Shown here one piece after another: positions 15,574 through 22,515 of a DNA stretch of 45,508 nt (position 1 is its first letter; each line of letters opens with the position of its first letter). The stretch is from the NCBI GenBank assembly GCA_005884005.1, contig VAWI01000045.1, positions 1 to 45,508 on the forward strand, in the 5' to 3' direction. The translations under genes and the position numbers were made by a program. The notes beneath the pieces were generated by a model, which saw nothing but the letters and a program-made list of their open reading frames with translations, was not told the origin of the DNA and did not search any database. The DNA is from Actinomycetota bacterium (GTDB lineage Bacteria > Actinomycetota > Thermoleophilia > Gaiellales > Gaiellaceae).

Positions 15574-16331
15574 TCCTCGTCGAGCCCGACGGTCCCGTTG
15601 CCCTCGTTCTGCTCAACCGGCCCGAGGCGCTGAACGCGCTCTCGGATGAGCTGATGGACGAGCTGGTGGCGACGCTGACGGAACTCGACCGCGACCGGGC
15701 GATTCGCTGCATCGTCCTCGCCGGCAACGAACGAGCCTTCGCTGCCGGCGCCGACATCGGCGAGCTCGCCCGCTCCTCGGCGATCGAGCTCTACTACCAG
15801 CGGCGCGTCGAGCGCTGGGACGCGATCCGCTCGCTCTGGACGCCTTTGGTGGCAGCCGTCTCCGGCTTCTGCCTGGGCGGGGGCTGCGAACTGGCGATGT
15901 CGTGCGACCTGATCGTCGCCTCGGAGACCGCGCAGTTCGGACAGCCTGAGACGTCGCTCGGAATCATCCCCGGCGCCGGCGGTACGCAACGCCTGACGCG
16001 CGTGGTCGGCAAGGGGCTCGCGATGGACATGATCCTGAGCGGACGGCGGCTGACTGCGCCGGAAGCGCTGGCGGCGGGCCTGGTTTCGCGCGTCGTCGCC
16101 CGCGAGGCCTGGCTCGCGGAGGCAAAACGTGTCGCACGCGAGATCGCGACGAAGGGCCCGGTCGCGAGCCGTCTCGCGAAGGAATCCGTCAATCGGGCGT
16201 ACGAAACAACCCTGCAGGCGGGCCTGGAAGCCGAACGCCGAGCGCTCTACCTCGCGTTCGCGTCGGAGGACGCCCACGAGGGCCTGGCCGCCTTTATCGA
16301 GAAGCGCGACCCGGAGTTCAAGGGACGTTGA
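15549..16331 (+). CDS. enoyl-CoA hydratase, no canonical start codon
   Basis: Typical enoyl-CoA hydratase hydrating trans-2-enoyl-CoA. Motifs are ALVLLNRPEALNAL, GNERAFAAGADIGELA, the catalytic Glu in GFCLGGGCELAMSCD, and the second catalytic Glu in GQPETSLGIIPGAGGTQRL; the end is EKRDPEFKGR. No ATG, GTG or TTG lies in frame between 15453, which would overlap the previous gene by 121 nt with non-coding-looking residues, and the start of conservation. ATT at 15549 is placed 10 nt after AAGGAGG (15532-15538) and would give a 260-residue protein of normal family length. I use it provisionally. The gene body is certain, the start is not. Confidence 0.88.
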   Translation: MPGEEKALVLVEPDGPVALVLLNRPEALNALSDELMDELVATLTELDRDRAIRCIVLAGNERAFAAGADIGELARSSAIELYYQRRVERWDAIRSLWTPLVAAVSGFCLGGGCELAMSCDLIVASETAQFGQPETSLGIIPGAGGTQRLTRVVGKGLAMDMILSGRRLTAPEALAAGLVSRVVAREAWLAEAKRVAREIATKGPVASRLAKESVNRAYETTLQAGLEAERRALYLAFASEDAHEGLAAFIEKRDPEFKGR

Positions 16332-16678
16332 GCGAATCCGAGCATGAGCGGCTCGGCTACGACGAACTTCTCGAACGATTGCATTCGTTCGTTGGCCAAA
16401 AGGTCAGTGTTCACGTCCAAGTGATCGTCGGCCCTGACACGACAATGCCGACCGTCGATCTTCTTCGCTTTCTCGCCTATGGATATCCACAAGGCGTGAG
16501 CCCGAACGGGATCGACGAGGGCGTCCTTTTCGCCTTGGATGCCGACGACGGGCCGCGAAGCCAGAGATCTTTCTGCATCTGGCGAAGCGACTTGCTGAGT
16601 GGACGAGAGTTCGCTGACGGCGTCGCGTGGCGTGCCGGTCCATTGCTGGTGTCGGTTCAGCCCGTTGAGGAACCCTGA
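16328..16678 (+). CDS. hypothetical protein, lower-GC gene
   Basis: A 116-residue protein I do not recognise. TTG 16328 overlaps the hydratase stop as TTGA. The sequence has a helical N-terminus (YDELLERLHSFVGQKVSVHVQ) and a mixed beta/aromatic rest (LLRFLAYGYPQGVS, SFCIWRSDLLSG). No signal peptide or membrane segment. Its codons are visibly poorer in G/C at third positions than those of its neighbours, suggesting recent acquisition. It is followed by strong hairpins that separate it from the convergent transpeptidase gene. It could be a small ligand- or RNA-binding protein, but that is a guess. Confidence 0.55.
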   Translation: MSESEHERLGYDELLERLHSFVGQKVSVHVQVIVGPDTTMPTVDLLRFLAYGYPQGVSPNGIDEGVLFALDADDGPRSQRSFCIWRSDLLSGREFADGVAWRAGPLLVSVQPVEEP

Positions 16679-16702
16679 AAGCGCAGTCGTTTCGTGGAGC
16701 GG

Positions 16703-16715
16703 CGGGCTTTGCCCG
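16703..16715. repeat. small perfect hairpin CGGGC-TTT-GCCCG
   Basis: Perfect 5-bp stem with a 3-nt loop, just after the lower-GC gene. A closely similar hairpin with AAA loop and 7-bp stem occurs at 40059-40075. Together with the larger hairpin at 16748 it fills the 119-bp convergent gap. Confidence 0.5.
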
Positions 16716-16747
16716 TCGCGACCACAAAGCTGGCGAGCGAGGCAATC

Positions 16748-16798
16748 CCGACAAAGTCGTCATGGCTCGCGCGTAGCGCGAGCCGGACTTTGTCGGGC
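16748..16798. terminator. nested inverted repeat between convergent genes
   Basis: Outer arms CCCGACAAAGT (16748-16758) and ACTTTGTCGGG (16788-16798) are perfect complements. Between them an inner hairpin GGCTCGCGC-GTA-GCGCGAGCC (16765-16785) is also perfect. It lies between the ends of the plus-strand unknown gene and the minus-strand transpeptidase. The transpeptidase stop is at its edge. It could act as a bidirectional terminator, though no T-run follows, or be a copy of a dispersed palindrome. Confidence 0.6.
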
Positions 16799-17838
16799 TA
16801 CCCGACGTAAATGGGCGTGTGCAGCGGCACCAGCGGGAATAGCTGGAGCACGTCAGGAATCGACATGCGGATGCAGCCGTGCGAGGCGGCGGTTCCGAGC
16901 GAAGAGAGTTCGTCGGTCCCGTGGATCCCGGCGCCGTTGTAGAAGCCGAGCCACCGGGCTTTGATCGGGTCTTGAGGGCCCGGCGGGATCACGCGACCCG
17001 CCAAGGCGCCGGCCCAGGCGCTGTCCGGGACGTGCCACGAAGGGTTCACCTGCCGGTCGTTGATCTCGTACGTGCCCGCCGGCGTCTCGAGGCCCTGGCG
17101 GCCGACGGCGATCGTGTACGTGTGAGCGACCCGGAGGTTCTTCCAGAGCCGCAGCCTGAAATGCGCGCGGTCGATCGTGATGAAAGTCTGGTTCTCGTAG
17201 GCCAAGCGCGCGCTGCTCACGTGCGGGCGAAGCGTCCGTGTCGGGATCACGGCGACGTGACTGGAAGTCGGGTCTCGCAACTGGCGAAGTATCCGCGCCG
17301 CGAGAATGCGTTTCTGCACCGCGATCCCCGGGTGGGAGGGCGTCACGTTGAGCGAGACACCGGTCGGGTTGATCGTTGCGCTGACCGCAGGTCTGCCGAT
17401 CTCGTTTGCGATCACGCCGATGAACCCGTGGAGCTTCTGGCGTGAGTTCGCGACCCGCAACGGCAGCACGGCGCGCACCTTTTCGCCCCGTAGGTCACGC
17501 ATGGCGCGACCGAGGAAGCTTCCCTCGTGGCTGCGCTGGAGAGCCTCGCGCACCATCCGGTCGACTCCCAGCTTCGCGTCGATAGCCGCCGCGGGCAGGG
17601 TCCAGTAGCGCCCGCGCCACCGAAGGACGACACCCTGGCCGAGCTTGGGGCCGAGGCTGCGCTGAAGCACGTCGCGCGCGCGCTCCGCACTGAGTCCGCC
17701 GACGTCGACCCCGCCCGCCGTGATCCCCTGCGCGATCACGTTCGAACGCGACGAGTCGTACGCGTACAGGCCGCCCGCGCCCGCCGCAAGGACGAGCACC
17801 ACGGCGACAGAGCCGATCGTAAAGACGCGCTTTTTCAT
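16798..17838 (-). CDS. L,D-transpeptidase with peptidoglycan-binding domain
   Basis: Cell-wall enzyme that makes 3-3 peptidoglycan cross-links or anchors proteins. The 346-residue protein has an N-terminal membrane anchor (VFTIGSVAVVLVLAAGAGGLY, about residues 5-27). A region of about 90-200 resembles the YoaR/VanW-linked putative peptidoglycan-binding domain. The C-terminal YkuD domain has the active-site motif SHGCIRMS with Cys322 and the upstream IHGTDE histidine. Start ATG 17838 has only a weak GGGAAAG upstream. It is downstream of htrA on the same strand, with 97 bp between, and may share its transcript. Confidence 0.92.
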   Translation of the reverse strand: MKKRVFTIGSVAVVLVLAAGAGGLYAYDSSRSNVIAQGITAGGVDVGGLSAERARDVLQRSLGPKLGQGVVLRWRGRYWTLPAAAIDAKLGVDRMVREALQRSHEGSFLGRAMRDLRGEKVRAVLPLRVANSRQKLHGFIGVIANEIGRPAVSATINPTGVSLNVTPSHPGIAVQKRILAARILRQLRDPTSSHVAVIPTRTLRPHVSSARLAYENQTFITIDRAHFRLRLWKNLRVAHTYTIAVGRQGLETPAGTYEINDRQVNPSWHVPDSAWAGALAGRVIPPGPQDPIKARWLGFYNGAGIHGTDELSSLGTAASHGCIRMSIPDVLQLFPLVPLHTPIYVG

Positions 17839-17887
17839 CCGCTTTCCCGGTCCTTCTTTCCCGCTTGCAAAAACTGTTACGCGGGAA

Positions 17888-17939
17888 GCTAGCGGCTGCG
17901 TCTGACGTCCGCTAACTCATCTGGACTAGTTCCGCTAGC
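17888..17939. repeat. inverted repeat GCTAGCGG ... CCGCTAGC at end of protease gene
   Basis: Perfect 8-bp arms at 17888-17895 and 17932-17939 with a 36-nt spacer that also contains CCGCTAAC. The right arm overlaps the protease stop codon. It may be a weak terminator or a regulator site for the downstream transpeptidase gene; nothing decides between them. Confidence 0.35.
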
Positions 17940-18903
17940 CGACGAGCTCGACCGGCACGAGATCGAGCTCACGCTCGGAACCCTCGCGGAGCACACGCGC
18001 ATGAACCTGGGCGCCGATCAACTCGCCGACCATCAGACGCTGGATGTCGTCGACCGTCTGCACGGGAACGCCGTTCAGCTCGACGATCAGGTCTTCCGGC
18101 CGAAGCCCTGCCTGAGCCGCGGGACTGCCGTCAACGACCTCGACCACCTCGACACCGCTCGAGCGCTGGAGTCGCGACCCAACGCGCGGTGGCAGTGGCC
18201 TGGTCCCGCCGGCAATGCCAAGGTAGGCGCGGCGGAAGCGTCCCTCGGTCATGAGCGCTCCGACGATCGTCCGCGTCGCCTGGTTGATCGGCACGGCGAG
18301 ACCGAGCCCGACGCCGGCCACGGCCGTGTTGACGCCGATCACGCGGCCATGTCCATCCGCGAGGGCGCCGCCGGAGTTGCCCGGGTTGAGCGCGGCATCG
18401 GTCTGGATCACGTTGTCGACGACTCGCCCGCCGCGAATTGGCAGCGAGCGCCCGAGCGCGGAGACGACGCCTGCCGTCACCGAGCCCGCAAATCCGTGTG
18501 GATTGCCGATCGCGACGACCAGCTGTCCGACCCGCAGACGCTCAGCATCGCCGAGCTCGGCTGGAGCCAGGTCGCGCGCATCGACTCGAAGCAGGGCAAG
18601 GTCGGACAGCGGATCCGAGCCGACGACCTCGAAGCCGAGCTCGCGGCCGTCGACGAATGACGCACGGCCCCCCTCGGCCCGCTCGATCACGTGCGCCGAG
18701 GTCAGGGTGAAGCCGTCGGGCGTGATCACGACGGCGCTACCCCCTCCGTCCAGGCGACGACCGCCGCGGACCCGGCGCGAGACACGCAGGTTCGCCACCG
18801 AGGGCGTCAGCCGCTCCGCGACCGACGTGACGGCCCGGGAGTAGGCGTCCAGTGCCTCGTCCTCGTCCGCGTCGCGGGAGGCGATGAAGGTCAGCTCCGG
18901 CAT
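17935..18903 (-). CDS. HtrA/DegP-like trypsin-family serine protease with PDZ domain
   Basis: Serine protease of 322 residues. The catalytic triad is His in TLTSAHVIE, Asp in DPLSDLALLRV, and Ser in NPGNSGGALAD. A PDZ domain occupies roughly residues 225-315 (VEVVEVVDGSPAAQAGLRPEDLIVEL). Unlike most HtrA proteins it shows no signal peptide and no N-terminal membrane helix; the N-terminus is acidic (ASRDADEDEALDAY). It may therefore act in the cytoplasm. ATG 18903 stands 6 nt after a TAGGTT -10 box. The divergent gene is paaG. Confidence 0.92.
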   Translation of the reverse strand: MPELTFIASRDADEDEALDAYSRAVTSVAERLTPSVANLRVSRRVRGGRRLDGGGSAVVITPDGFTLTSAHVIERAEGGRASFVDGRELGFEVVGSDPLSDLALLRVDARDLAPAELGDAERLRVGQLVVAIGNPHGFAGSVTAGVVSALGRSLPIRGGRVVDNVIQTDAALNPGNSGGALADGHGRVIGVNTAVAGVGLGLAVPINQATRTIVGALMTEGRFRRAYLGIAGGTRPLPPRVGSRLQRSSGVEVVEVVDGSPAAQAGLRPEDLIVELNGVPVQTVDDIQRLMVGELIGAQVHARVLREGSERELDLVPVELVG

Positions 18904-18909
18904 TGGCCC

Positions 18910-18915
18910 AACCTA
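18910..18915 (-). promoter_or_regulatory. -10 box TAGGTT, leaderless promoter of HtrA-like gene
   Basis: Minus-strand TAGGTT followed by 6 nt and ATG 18903. It is back to back with the paaG promoter within a 56-bp divergent gap. Confidence 0.5.
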
Positions 18916-18946
18916 GCAACGCACTGTAGGCCTGCGGCGCGTCATT

Positions 18947-18952
18947 TAGGCT
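18947..18952 (+). promoter_or_regulatory. -10 box TAGGCT, leaderless promoter of paaG
   Basis: TAGGCT ends 7 nt before GTG 18960, with no Shine-Dalgarno. The box and its surroundings match the crotonase promoter at 14745 almost exactly (TTAGGCTCGCGC in both). Confidence 0.55.
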
Positions 18953-18959
18953 CGCGCGC

Positions 18960-19730
18960 GTGGCCGAAGTGGAAGCAACGCGCGAGGGGGCGGTTCTCAC
19001 CGTCACGCTCAACCGTCCTGACGTGCTGAACGCGCTCAACGCCGCAACGCACAAGGCGCTCGGAGCGGCGCTCAAGGAAGCGCGCGCCGACGACGTTCGC
19101 GCGGTCGTGATCACCGGCGCCGGTCGCGGCTTCTGCGTCGGCCAGGATCTGACCGAGTTTCGCGACGACGCGGGCGACATTGGTGCGCGCCTGCGTGGCA
19201 ATTACCACCCGAACATCAAGGCGGTTCGCGCCCTCGAGAAACCGGTGATTGCCGCCGTCAACGGCGCCGCGGCCGGCGCGGGGCTCTCGCTCGCGTGCGC
19301 CTGCGACCTACGAGTCGCCTCCGACCAGGCGACCTTCGTGCCCGCGTTCGTGAACATCGGCCTCGTCCCGGACTCCGGCGGCACATTCTTCGTCACGAGG
19401 CTCGTCGGTCAAGCGCGCGCCTTCGAGTGGCTCTGCTCCGGCAGACGGCTGACGGCGGCGGAGGCCCAGCAATGGGGGGTCGTGTCCGAGGTCGTCGAGG
19501 CCGACACGCTCGCCTCCCGCGCAGCGGAGCTCGCGTCCGAGCTCGCGGCTTTGCCGACGCGCGCGATCGGGATGACGAAGCGGCTGCTCGACCGCGCACC
19601 GGCAGCGACGCTCGACGACCAGCTGGAGTGGGAAGCGCAGCTTCAGGCGGCCGCGACGGAAACGGACGACTTTCGCGAAGGAGTCGCCGCGTTCCTGGAA
19701 AAGCGGCGGCCGGACTTCCGCGGCCGCTGA
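18960..19730 (+). CDS. paaG: enoyl-CoA hydratase/isomerase, PaaG-like
   Basis: Crotonase of 256 residues resembling 1,2-epoxyphenylacetyl-CoA isomerase, which converts the ring epoxide to oxepin-CoA in aerobic phenylacetate breakdown. PaaG-type features are YHPNIKAVRALEKPVIAAVNGAA, then AAAGAGLSLACACDLRVAS, FVNIGLVPDSGGTFF and the ending FLEKRRPDFRGR. The oxyanion segment is GRGFCVGQDL. GTG 18960 follows a leaderless-type promoter. The nearby paaABCD genes on the other strand encode the epoxidase that makes its substrate, which supports the assignment. Confidence 0.9.
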   Translation: MAEVEATREGAVLTVTLNRPDVLNALNAATHKALGAALKEARADDVRAVVITGAGRGFCVGQDLTEFRDDAGDIGARLRGNYHPNIKAVRALEKPVIAAVNGAAAGAGLSLACACDLRVASDQATFVPAFVNIGLVPDSGGTFFVTRLVGQARAFEWLCSGRRLTAAEAQQWGVVSEVVEADTLASRAAELASELAALPTRAIGMTKRLLDRAPAATLDDQLEWEAQLQAAATETDDFREGVAAFLEKRRPDFRGR

Positions 19731-19810
19731 TCTTTGCCCGGTTCGCCCGAACGAGTGATTCGCTCGCGCGTCCCGCAAGTTTTGAATCGCGGCGCGACCC
19801 TTTTGCGTCG

Positions 19811-20257
19811 ATGACATTCGCTTTCCACAACCCCCAGCCACTCAAGGTCCTGATCGCCGACGATCACGACCTCTTCGCTTCGAGCCTCGCTGAGCTCTTC
19901 AGCTGGTATCCGGACCTCAACGTCGTCGGCCGGGCCGCAGACGGCGCCGAAGCGGTCTTGCTCGCCTCGCGCTTACAGCCGGACGTAGTTGTGATGGACG
20001 TGAACATGCCCTGCTTCGACGGCATCGTCGCGACCCGCCAGATCACCCGGACGCTCGAGCGCACCCGCGTTGTCGTGCTGAGCGCGCTGACCGACGCGGA
20101 AACCGCGTTCCGGGCTCGCCTGGCCGGCGCCACCGCCTACTTGCGCAAAGGCTGTCCGGTCGAGGACTTGATTGCGGCCGTACGTGCGGACGGCAGCCGG
20201 TCAGATCGTCTTGAACTGCTCGAACGGCTGCCGGCAGCTACGGCAATAGCGCACTGA
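19811..20257 (+). CDS. orphan response-regulator receiver domain protein
   Basis: A 148-residue CheY-like receiver. The acidic pocket is Asp17/Asp18 in IADDHD, the phospho-acceptor is Asp63 in VVMDVNMPC, and the conserved lysine is Lys113 in YLRKG. In NarL-type regulators a LuxR helix-turn-helix would follow; here the frame stops about 30 residues after the lysine, with a charged tail. The last 57 bp overlap paaD on the opposite strand, so the output domain may have been lost or never present. ATG 19811 is chosen because conservation starts just after it. No partner kinase is in the window. Confidence 0.85.
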   Translation: MTFAFHNPQPLKVLIADDHDLFASSLAELFSWYPDLNVVGRAADGAEAVLLASRLQPDVVVMDVNMPCFDGIVATRQITRTLERTRVVVLSALTDAETAFRARLAGATAYLRKGCPVEDLIAAVRADGSRSDRLELLERLPAATAIAH

Positions 20258-20686
20258 GCGACAGGGCGTCGGCCCGAAGATGTTCTCCAGCCCTGTGTCA
20301 TGGGAGCCGCAGTAAGGACAGCGGAAGGCGTTCGACTGAAGCTGAACGAGCTTCGGCCCGCCCGTCTCACGAGGCGCGGGGGGTGCGAAGCCGCTGGCCC
20401 GGAGCTTCTCTCGCCCCTCGGCGGTGATCCGGTCGGTCGACCACGAGTCGTCCGAGATCACGCGGATTTCGGGCTCTGCGCCAAGCGCGCTGATCTGCTT
20501 TTCCATCGCGTCGCGCATCACCTCGAGTGCCGGGCAGCCGAGGAAGGTGGGGGTGAACTCGACCCGGACCTGGTCCCGGGACACGTCCACTGACCTGATC
20601 ACGCCGAGGTCGACGAGCGAGATCACCGGGATCTCGGGATCGGGGATCTCGGCGAGTGCGTCCCAGACCTGTTGCTCGGTTACCAC
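20201..20686 (-). CDS. paaD: phenylacetyl-CoA epoxidase subunit PaaD
   Basis: PaaD helps mature the metal or iron-sulfur parts of the phenylacetyl-CoA monooxygenase. The 161 residues combine a MIP18/SufT-like N-terminal domain (ALAEIPDPEIPVISLVDLGV, TPTFLGCPALEVM) with the PaaD C-terminal zinc region (CPYCGSHDTGLEN and YCRSCRQPFEQF). GTG 20686 overlaps paaC by 7 nt. It is the last visible gene of the paaABCD operon; no paaE reductase follows. The 3' end overlaps the orphan receiver gene by 57 bp. Confidence 0.95.
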   Translation of the reverse strand: MVTEQQVWDALAEIPDPEIPVISLVDLGVIRSVDVSRDQVRVEFTPTFLGCPALEVMRDAMEKQISALGAEPEIRVISDDSWSTDRITAEGREKLRASGFAPPAPRETGGPKLVQLQSNAFRCPYCGSHDTGLENIFGPTPCRSVRYCRSCRQPFEQFKTI

Positions 20687-21255
20687 GTCGCTCCCGCCAG
20701 CGACCTGCGCACGCTCGTCATCTCCTCCCAGAGCGTGGCGAACTCGGGCGTGTGCTCGCCGCGGACGTCGAGCAGCGGTTGCAGCTCATCCAGCGCCGCC
20801 TTGAACCGCGGCTCGTCGTGCAGGCGCTCGAACCACATCTGCGCGTGCATCCGGTGGTACGCCTCCTCCCGGTCGATCTTCGCCGCCAGGCCGGCGAGCT
20901 CGGCGTCCTCGGACTGCTTGAGCACGCCGATCCGCTCTTCGTCCGCCGTTTCGTAAAGGTAGTGGCGCGCGATCGTCGCGGCCCAATCCGGGACGAGACG
21001 GAGCTGGACGAGGCGGGAGCAGCGGTATTCCTCCGGCGACCGGTCGAAGGCAAGCTCGTCCGCGGTCGTTCCAAGCTCCTGAGCGGCACGCTCGTACAGC
21101 GCCCGCGCGTGGCCGATCTCGTTCTGGGCGATCGAGGAGAAGGCGACGTCCTCCTCGAGCAGCGGCGCGATCCCAGTCCATTCCGAGTTGCGCCAGCCGA
21201 GGATCAGCTCGTCGTCAGCGATTTCGAGGATCTTCTGAACCTGATCCGTCATCAC
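20680..21255 (-). CDS. paaC: phenylacetyl-CoA epoxidase subunit PaaC
   Basis: Structural partner of catalytic PaaA in the phenylacetyl-CoA 1,2-epoxidase, with a ferritin-like di-iron fold. Family features are DELILGWRNSEWTG, the IAQNEIGHARALYE helix, and AYHRMHAQMWFERL. At 191 residues it is shorter than the roughly 250-residue enterobacterial protein, mainly at the C-terminus. GTG 21255 and ATG 21252 are adjacent and both possible. It begins 18 nt after paaB and ends inside the paaD start. Confidence 0.94.
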   Translation of the reverse strand: MMTDQVQKILEIADDELILGWRNSEWTGIAPLLEEDVAFSSIAQNEIGHARALYERAAQELGTTADELAFDRSPEEYRCSRLVQLRLVPDWAATIARHYLYETADEERIGVLKQSEDAELAGLAAKIDREEAYHRMHAQMWFERLHDEPRFKAALDELQPLLDVRGEHTPEFATLWEEMTSVRRSLAGATW

Positions 21256-21273
21256 TACGAGCGAAGCGAAGTC

Positions 21274-21573
21274 CTAACCGGCACCCGCGGAAAGTCCGCG
21301 AGGACCTTTCGCCGCTAGTTCACGTGCTTTCCCCAGCTTCTCTTTGAGCGGATAGCCGTCGACGCGGTGGTAGTTCTTCCGGAGCTCGTCCGCGAAGTCG
21401 TCGATCTCGTGCACCGCGTCGCGAGGCGCGACCCAGAGTGCGGTCGACTCGCCCCGGCGCCCGTACTGCTCGCGTGCGTACGCCTCGGCGAACTCCTCGT
21501 TCGGAGCCTCGACCGAGCCGGCGTGAGCGAACGCTTGCCCCTTGCGCTCCTGACGGAAGACCTCGTAGATCAT
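21274..21573 (-). CDS. paaB: phenylacetyl-CoA epoxidase subunit PaaB
   Basis: Small bridging subunit that organises the PaaABC complex. The 99 residues start MIYEVFRQERKGQAFAHAG and contain the typical AYAREQYGRRGESTALWVAPR and the helix DDFADELRKNYHRVDGYP. ATG 21573 overlaps the paaA stop as ATGA, so paaA and paaB are translationally coupled. Longer in-frame sequence upstream is antisense-like and is ignored. Confidence 0.95.
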   Translation of the reverse strand: MIYEVFRQERKGQAFAHAGSVEAPNEEFAEAYAREQYGRRGESTALWVAPRDAVHEIDDFADELRKNYHRVDGYPLKEKLGKARELAAKGPRGLSAGAG

Positions 21574-22469
21574 GCGGCTTCGGCCAGCACCGCGCGTCGC
21601 ACCCACGCCGTCTCCTCGCGGCTCGTGCGCCGGAGCTCGAGGCGCTCGGCGGTCTTCGGCCCGTGGCCGGTCACGACACGCTTGAGCTCGTCCCAGTCCG
21701 GCTCGCTGTATTTCCAGACGTCGTCCTCGTTCTTGCGGAGCTTCGGGTCCGGGACGGTCAGCCCGAGCTCCCAGATCTGCGGCACGTAGCCGTCGAGGAA
21801 CTGCTGCCGCGCCTCCTCGTTGCCCTGGGACTTGATCCGCCAGACGTACATCGGATCCTCTTCGCGCGAGATCGGGTTGCCGTGAAACTGCATCAACGGG
21901 CCCCACCAGCGGTCGAGCGCCTCCTGCACGAGCTCGCGCTGCTCGTCGGTGCCGAGCATCATCGTCAGGACCACGTCGCGGCCGTGGAGGATGTGGAACG
22001 ACTCCTCCCAGCAGATCTTCTTCATGATCCGCGCGTAGGGGGCGTACGAGCACTTGAGCAGCGCCTTCTGGCTGATGATCGCGGCGGCGTCGACCAGCCA
22101 GGCGATCACGCCGACGTCGCCCCAGGTCTTGGTCGGATAGTGGAACACGTTGTGGAACTTGGACTTGCCGGAGATCAGGTCGTCGAGGCACCGCTCTCGC
22201 GGCTTCCCCAGGTCTTCGACGACGCGGTAGATCAGCTGGGAGTGGCCGACCTCGTCCTGCACCTTCGCCGTCAGTGCAAGCTTGCGCTGCAGCGTCGGCG
22301 CGCGCAGGATCCACTCCCGCTCGGGCAGGACGCCCATCAGCTCGGAGTTCCCGTGCATCTCGATGAACTTGATCAGCTTGGCGCGGTACTCGTCGGGCAT
22401 CCAGTCTTCGGTCTCGACCTGTCCGCCGCCTTGCACGTAGTCGAGGAATTCCTGCTCTTTGGCGTCCAC
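21570..22469 (-). CDS. paaA: phenylacetyl-CoA epoxidase catalytic subunit PaaA
   Basis: Catalytic di-iron subunit that epoxidises the ring of phenylacetyl-CoA using O2. The 299 residues show the carboxylate/histidine helices: AKVQDEVGHSQLIYR, and KKICWEESFHILHGRD, plus the active-site region VFHYPTKTWGDV. GTG 22469 is chosen because AAAGGAG (22480-22474) lies 4 nt before it, and a -10 box within the 22486-22505 palindrome gives a leader of about 10-15 nt. First gene of the paaABCD operon, divergent from a TetR regulator. Confidence 0.96.
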   Translation of the reverse strand: MDAKEQEFLDYVQGGGQVETEDWMPDEYRAKLIKFIEMHGNSELMGVLPEREWILRAPTLQRKLALTAKVQDEVGHSQLIYRVVEDLGKPRERCLDDLISGKSKFHNVFHYPTKTWGDVGVIAWLVDAAAIISQKALLKCSYAPYARIMKKICWEESFHILHGRDVVLTMMLGTDEQRELVQEALDRWWGPLMQFHGNPISREEDPMYVWRIKSQGNEEARQQFLDGYVPQIWELGLTVPDPKLRKNEDDVWKYSEPDWDELKRVVTGHGPKTAERLELRRTSREETAWVRRAVLAEAA

Positions 22470-22485
22470 ACGGCTCCTTTGCTCG

Positions 22486-22505
22486 ACCCTAACGATCGTT
22501 AGGGT
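22486..22505. promoter_or_regulatory. 20-bp perfect palindrome: operator overlapping divergent paaA and tetR promoters
   Basis: The sequence accctaacgatcgttagggt is a perfect palindrome in the 46-bp gap between paaA and the TetR gene. Each half contains a TAGGGT hexamer reading outward: 22500-22505 on the plus strand, 10 nt before the tetR ATG, and 22491-22486 on the minus strand, 16 nt before the paaA GTG. The -10 boxes of both promoters therefore lie within the operator. A bound TetR dimer would block both genes, and acyl-CoA inducers such as phenylacetyl-CoA are the usual ligands in this context. Confidence 0.8.
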
Positions 22506-22515
22506 ACCCCAGGTC

